NCBI GenBank assembly: GCA_020002185.1
Contig: CM034534.1
Location: forward strand, 63,489,239-63,553,238
DNA length: 64,000 nucleotides
Direction: 5' to 3'
Source of the DNA: Paraescarpia echinospica
Taxonomy: Eukaryota > Annelida > Polychaeta > Sabellida > Siboglinidae
A program made the position numbers and the translations under genes. Each line of letters starts with the position of its first letter. Position 1 is the stretch's first letter. This document shows positions 60,552-64,000 of the stretch, piece after piece. The notes under the pieces were generated by a model. It did no database searches. It was given only the letters and a program-made list of their open reading frames with translations, and was not told the origin of the DNA.

Positions 60552-61123
60552 ATGGACATGCGATAGAAACATCCCTTAACATGCATCGTTGCGGGTCCGG
60601 CGGGGTGTGGTAAGAGTACTTTCGTGACGCGCATGCTACGTCACGCCGCTATGATGATCGATTCGCCTCCCGAGAAGATCGCGTGGTGTTACGGAGAATG
60701 GCAGAGCGCCTACGCCGCCGTCGACAACGACCTGGTATGCGTAACGTCGTGGTCATCGACGATCTGAAGGCGGAAACGGACGAACGGGTCTCGACCTTGT
60801 TCACAAAAAGAGTCATCACCAGAAAACGTCCGTACTGTATCTCGTGCAGAACCTGTTTCCGAAAAACAAGAAGAGTCGCACGATCAGTCTGAACGCGCAA
60901 TGGTTTTCAAGATTCCTCGCGACGCGTCGCAGATAGGTCACTTGGCGCGACAGATGTATTCGGGACGCCTGAAGTTTGTACAGGACGCGTTCAAGACGTC
61001 ACGTCGCCGCCGTACGGCTATCTCCTCATCGATCTGAAACAGGACACATCCGACGACATGCGCCTGCGCACGGGTGTCCTTCCGGACGACGGAGTTCAGT
61101 ACGTGTACCAACCCAAGGTATAA
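60552..61123 (+). pseudogene. Polinton A32-like packaging ATPase (FtsK/HerA), multiply frameshifted
   Basis: This ATPase pumps the genome into capsids in related viruses. The Walker A box GPAGCGKST is at 60594-60620, followed by IAWCYGEWQSAY in the same frame. Walker B, VVVIDDL, is at 60746-60766 in a second frame. SVLYLVQNLFP..SRTISLNAQW is in a third frame (about 60825-60905), then IPRDASQIGHLARQMY (about 60920-60960) and GYLLIDLKQDTSDDMRLRT to a TAA at 61121. An in-frame TAG at 60564 follows the putative start. The spacing between YGEWQ and Walker B is about 15 codons shorter than I expect for the family. All core motifs remain legible, so decay is recent or the indels are assembly errors. 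Confidence 0.85.
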
Positions 61124-61189
61124 CACGCCCGCGCACGCGCCTCGTCCCTTCAGTCGCGGCGTGTCAGAGGTCGTGTTGAGACATACACC

Positions 61190-61520
61190 ATGTCCGAGCG
61201 CGTGAAGAGCAACTCCTCTGCATACAAGCGCTGAACAGGTACACGAGCACGAAAATTAGAAGAGCCATCATCCGAAACGCCGAACGCCGACGACGATATG
61301 TTGTGCGCATTAGACGAGTGTGCCTACAAGATATTGAAGAAGAACATTCCCTTGACCGACGCGCAGAGACGACATTTGAGTAGGTACAAAGCGGCGAGGA
61401 GACGTCGCATCTTGCTACAGGGTAACCAGGTCGGCGCGGGACAGACCGGCGGTTTCCTGTCGGCTCTGCTACCACCGTTGGCCGGTACGGTCTTTGCTCA
61501 AAGAGGAGCTACTCAAGTAG
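61190..61520 (+). pseudogene. Small conserved Polinton protein with C-terminal hydrophobic segment
   Basis: ATG at 61190 reads MSERVKSNSSA. After frame changes the sequence continues ALNRYTSTKIRRAIIRNAE and then CALDECAYKILKKNIPL, followed by a basic region (RYKAARRRRILLQGN) and a glycine-framed hydrophobic segment, GGFLSALLPPLAGT. It probably ends at the TAG at 61518, seven bases before the next ATG. The basic region followed by GGFL-type hydrophobic end is a recurrent Polinton/adintovirus small gene, possibly a virion core or membrane-active protein. That function is inference. At least two frameshifts. Confidence 0.6.
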
Positions 61521-61526
61521 ACGACG

Positions 61527-62314
61527 ATGGAACACGCACGGAAGATGGCCTTGGTAGATCCACGACTGTTGGACAGTCTACGCGCACCACCACCACCGAC
61601 GGATACCCTGAGACGCAAGGTGCAGGTCCCCGACGACGAGATGAAAGCCATACTCGAAAGACACGATCTCACCGACGGCGATAAGGTCGTCGTGTATAAT
61701 CAAGTGTAGCAACGCTTGGCCGATCAACGCACGCGCGAACCGGTACGCATGATGACGGTGAACAACAAAGACACATCCCCAGTGGCCACGGCGCGGCGGT
61801 GGCGGCGGCGGCGAATGAGGCGCCGACCCTGCCGGATGCGGGGGCGGAAGATATAGAAGCGGAAGTCGTCGACAGCGTTCCCAAGGCGCTGCATCCCAAA
61901 GCCAGACGACTGAAGGAACGTCTGAAACGAGACGTCGCGTGGAGTGCGCGCGGCGAGCTCATGCACAAAGGAGTAGCGGTACCCGGAAGTAACGTGGTGG
62001 AACTCGTGAACGAACTTTGGCGCCGCCAGCGCAAGACTGTCGGCGATCCGACTGGATGGCAGGTGTTTGCGCGCCAACTCGGCGACATAAATCTGCCCAT
62101 GGAGTTGGTGGGTAACGAGGCCAGGAGACTACACATTCAACAGGGGCAAAGGAAGAGAGCAGTGGCGGCGGCGGCGGCCACACGATCGCTCGGTAGAGCG
62201 CGTCGAACGCTGCGGTGGACACCCCTCGCGGGTCGGAGGCGGGAAGGAATGAGCCCGTCCGCCGCCGCCCAACCTACACCACCATCGGACAGCAAGACAT
62301 GGGAGCGTCTTTAA
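61527..62314 (+). pseudogene. Conserved Polinton protein of unknown function, split by a nonsense codon and a frameshift
   Basis: The first part (61527-61709) reads ARKMALVDPRLLDSL and DDEMKAILERHDLTDGDKVV then YNQV, where a TAG stands in place of an expected sense codon. Reading continues QRLADQRTREPV in the same frame. After a frame change in the CGG-rich run near 61795, the second part reads VPKALHPKARRLKERLKRD, VPGSNVVELVNEL and PTGWQVFARQL, ending in a basic Ala/Arg tail at the TAA at 62312. These two blocks normally belong to one Polinton gene found beside the ATPase and integrase. Function unknown. The GGC/CGG repeat (about 61792-61815) is a plausible slippage site. Confidence 0.65.
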
Positions 62315-62332
62315 TATAGGAGGCGCACCGTC

Positions 62333-63521
62333 TTGATTCGACAGCATAACGTGCGATCCACGGGACAGTGTAAGACGTCGTCTGTTTACCGCTGTCGCTT
62401 ACGCCGGACTTCACATCGTGTGCGGGATTACCATCGATTATATCATCCGTACATCATTATCGTGGGTCGCAAACAGCTGCAGGAAGTCTACTTCGATCCC
62501 GCCAAGGTGGGAAGTTACGGGAGAATCGAGTCGTTGCGCCGAGTCGACTTCCGACCCATACAGCGTGTACCGAGAAAGGTCGTCGAACAATGGCTATCGG
62601 AACAGAACGCCTATACCATATACAAACTGGTGAGAGTTCGTTTCCGGCGGCGACGCGTGGTCGTCGGCGGTCGGAATGAACAGTGGCAGGCCGATCTCGT
62701 CGACGTGTCCAGTCTGAAACGATACAACGACGGTACGACATTCCTACTCACGGTGATCGACGTCTTCTCGAAAGTCGCCCGATGCGTTCCGCAGAAGACC
62801 AAGTCGGCGACGTCGATGACGAGGGCGCTGGACGGACTGTTCACCGACACCGACGATCGTCCGCTGACGTTGCAGACCGATAGAGGTCTGGAATTCCTGA
62901 ACCGTGGCGTTCGGGGTGTATTGGACAAGTACGGTATCCAACACTTCTCCACCTACAACGAGGAGACCAAGTCGAGCATCATGGAACGCTTTAATCGCAC
63001 GTTAAAGACGCGTATGTGGCGATACCTGACGAAACACGAGACGTGGCGATACTTGGATATCCTTCAGGACCTGGTACCACAGCATTGGTATGGCTCCGTC
63101 GCAAGTGAACGCGTCGAATCAGGAAGAGGTGTGGCAGCGCCTGTACGGCGGTCAGCACGGTAAGGTCGTGCCCAAGTATCACGTGGCGGATCGCGTGCGT
63201 ATCAGCACGGTCAAGCGACGCTTCGGTAAAGGGTACACGGCGAATTGGACCGAGGAAATATTCACCATACGCGAGGTGCATCCGTCCGATCCGCCCGTCT
63301 ATCGCCTGACGGACGATCTCGGCGAAACACTGGACGGTACCTTCTACGAACCGGAGTTGCAGAAGGTGACGGTTCTGGCCAATAAACTGTACTGTGTGGA
63401 ATCGATAGTGGAGCGACGCAAGGTGGAGAGGCGACGGGAGATGTTGGTGAAATGGTTCGGATACCCTTCGAAATTCAACAGCTGGATCGATGCCAAGGCC
63501 CTCGTCGGCTATAAAGACTAG
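62333..63521 (+). pseudogene. Polinton integrase: DDE core plus chromodomain, one frameshift
   Basis: The integrase cuts and joins the element's termini to host DNA. The first frame (62333-63163) has VYFDPAKVGSYGRIESL, then the RNase H-like core: QWQADLVDV (D121), LQTDRGLEF (D183) and KSSIMERFNRTLK (E218), giving D-61-D-34-E with all three residues intact. The frame shifts near 63065-63080, where a few residues of the tyrosine-histidine block are lost. It resumes as HSIGMAPSQVN, KYHVADRVRIS, WTEEIFTIREV and PVYRL. A chromodomain follows at about 63390-63506 (YCVESIVERR, LVKWFGYPSKFNSW). Stop at 63519. The true start is uncertain because the upstream part lacks an ATG in good context. Confidence 0.88.
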
Positions 63522-63554
63522 TCGCGCGTCCGACACGAATTCATTCGACCACTC

Positions 63555-63854
63555 ATGACGGACGAGACGACATCACAGGTTACCGTTAGCGACGTCGACG
63601 AAGACGATATCAACGCCGCTCCGCCGCCACAGAAGGAGAGGTCTCCGTGGCACATATTCGGCACCGCGTGTCCCAAAGAGGAGACCGTGTTTCTCTGTCA
63701 GGTCGTCGTCTTGTAGACGGTCATCTTGGTCAGCATCTACAACCAGTCGTTCGGACACCACGCGAATCCGACTCTGTGGACGGCCCTGTTGAGCAGTTCG
63801 TTGGGTTACCTGCTACCCAGCCCGACGTTGAAACAGCAGCATGGCGACGAGTGA
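63555..63854 (+). pseudogene. Polinton two-segment membrane protein with one nonsense codon
   Basis: ATG at 63555: an acidic N-terminus, PWHIFGTACPKEETV, then a hydrophobic segment VFLCQVVVL interrupted by TAG (63714-63716) and continuing in the same frame TVILVSIYNQS. A second segment, LWTALLSSSLGYLLPSPTL, follows, and the stop is at 63852. The GYLLP-type ending is common in Polinton/adintovirus membrane proteins. Overlaps the next gene's start by 14 nt, typical compact packing. A single substitution would account for the break. Confidence 0.6.
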
Positions 63855-64000
63855 TTTCTATCTCACGTTGCCTAGAAGTGCTTCCATGCGCACGCACCCC
63901 GATAACTCGCTGACCCCCTACTACCGGGGCGATGGGAGTGTGGACTGGTGGAGATACAGTACCCGCACAGTTGGTACAACGTCATAGACGACGACGCGGG
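63841..64000 (+). pseudogene. Start of Polinton minor capsid (penton-like) gene, frameshifted, runs off the window
   Basis: ATG at 63841 reads DFYLTLPRSASMRTHPDNS. After a frame change near 63930 it continues WECGLVEIQYPHSWYN. This N-terminus (FYLTLPS..., then WEVGL.EIQYP) is characteristic of the Polinton minor capsid protein with a jelly-roll fold. Residues between the two blocks seem to be missing. The rest lies beyond the window. Confidence 0.65.

Larger units (their letters stand above)
59014..64000 (+). mobile_element. Polinton/Maverick element (partial, decayed)
   Basis: All genes point right: protein-primed family B polymerase, A32-like ATPase, two small late-type genes, DDE integrase with chromodomain, membrane protein, minor-capsid-like gene. 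This gene set is diagnostic of Polintons, large self-synthesising DNA transposons related to adintoviruses. The terminal inverted repeats lie outside the visible sequence. Base composition is markedly GC- and CpG-rich compared with everything left of the gap. No major capsid or adenovirus-type protease gene is visible in this part. Confidence 0.92.

Noticed and set aside
59014..64000. Bacterial or phage contamination right of the gap
   Set aside because: The GC shift suggests it, but the gene set (chromodomain integrase, A32-like ATPase, family B polymerase with YDANALYLW) is that of eukaryotic Polintons.

Overview
This is animal nuclear DNA and reads as a repeat-rich intergenic and intronic stretch of a marine invertebrate genome. 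The single recognisable host gene has phased introns with GT-AG borders. The mobile elements are RTE-, CR1- and Jockey-like LINEs plus a Polinton/Maverick, a mixture I associate with molluscs, other lophotrochozoans and lancelets. I cannot name the species from sequence alone.

Positions 1-20300 hold no gene I can support. They contain dense micro- and minisatellites (CA, TA/GT, GCAC, TCAC, 26-bp and 42-bp units), a few CpG-rich single-copy patches and decayed LINE tails. From 20340 to 28600 there is a nearly complete but broken RTE-like LINE on the minus strand, a truncated second LINE, and LINE and SINE-like scraps. Two direct repeats of about 1 kb at 29016-30026 and 32707-33744 begin TG and end CA, and look like LTRs of a minus-strand, non-autonomous retroelement. 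A CpG-rich patch at 34080-34366 ends in a strong splice donor and may be the promoter and 5' UTR exon of the next gene. CR1-like fragments follow at 36230-37500 and 40500-40860.

The host gene is ornithine aminotransferase (OAT), plus strand. Six coding exons (41816-54827) encode residues 1-327 of a protein that is normally about 440 residues long, including the mitochondrial presequence and the PLP lysine. The C-terminal exons are absent, and the assembly breaks in intron 6 (58014-59013, exactly 1000 N). The introns are swollen with tandem arrays. Several arrays are built from the exon-intron junctions themselves, so copies of real splice sites are repeated into the introns. Intron 1 also carries a TA-flanked MITE-like element and a 5-kb LINE, both inserted into one splice-motif minisatellite.

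Right of the gap the base composition changes sharply to GC- and CpG-rich, and the sequence is one plus-strand Polinton/Maverick: family B DNA polymerase C-terminal half, A32-like packaging ATPase, small virion-type proteins, DDE integrase with chromodomain, a membrane protein and the start of a minor-capsid-like gene. Nearly every gene is broken by frameshifts or stops, and the polymerase has lost motifs B and C. The copy is therefore decayed, or the consensus is poor. Whether it really sits in OAT intron 6 or was joined there by scaffolding cannot be decided from this window.
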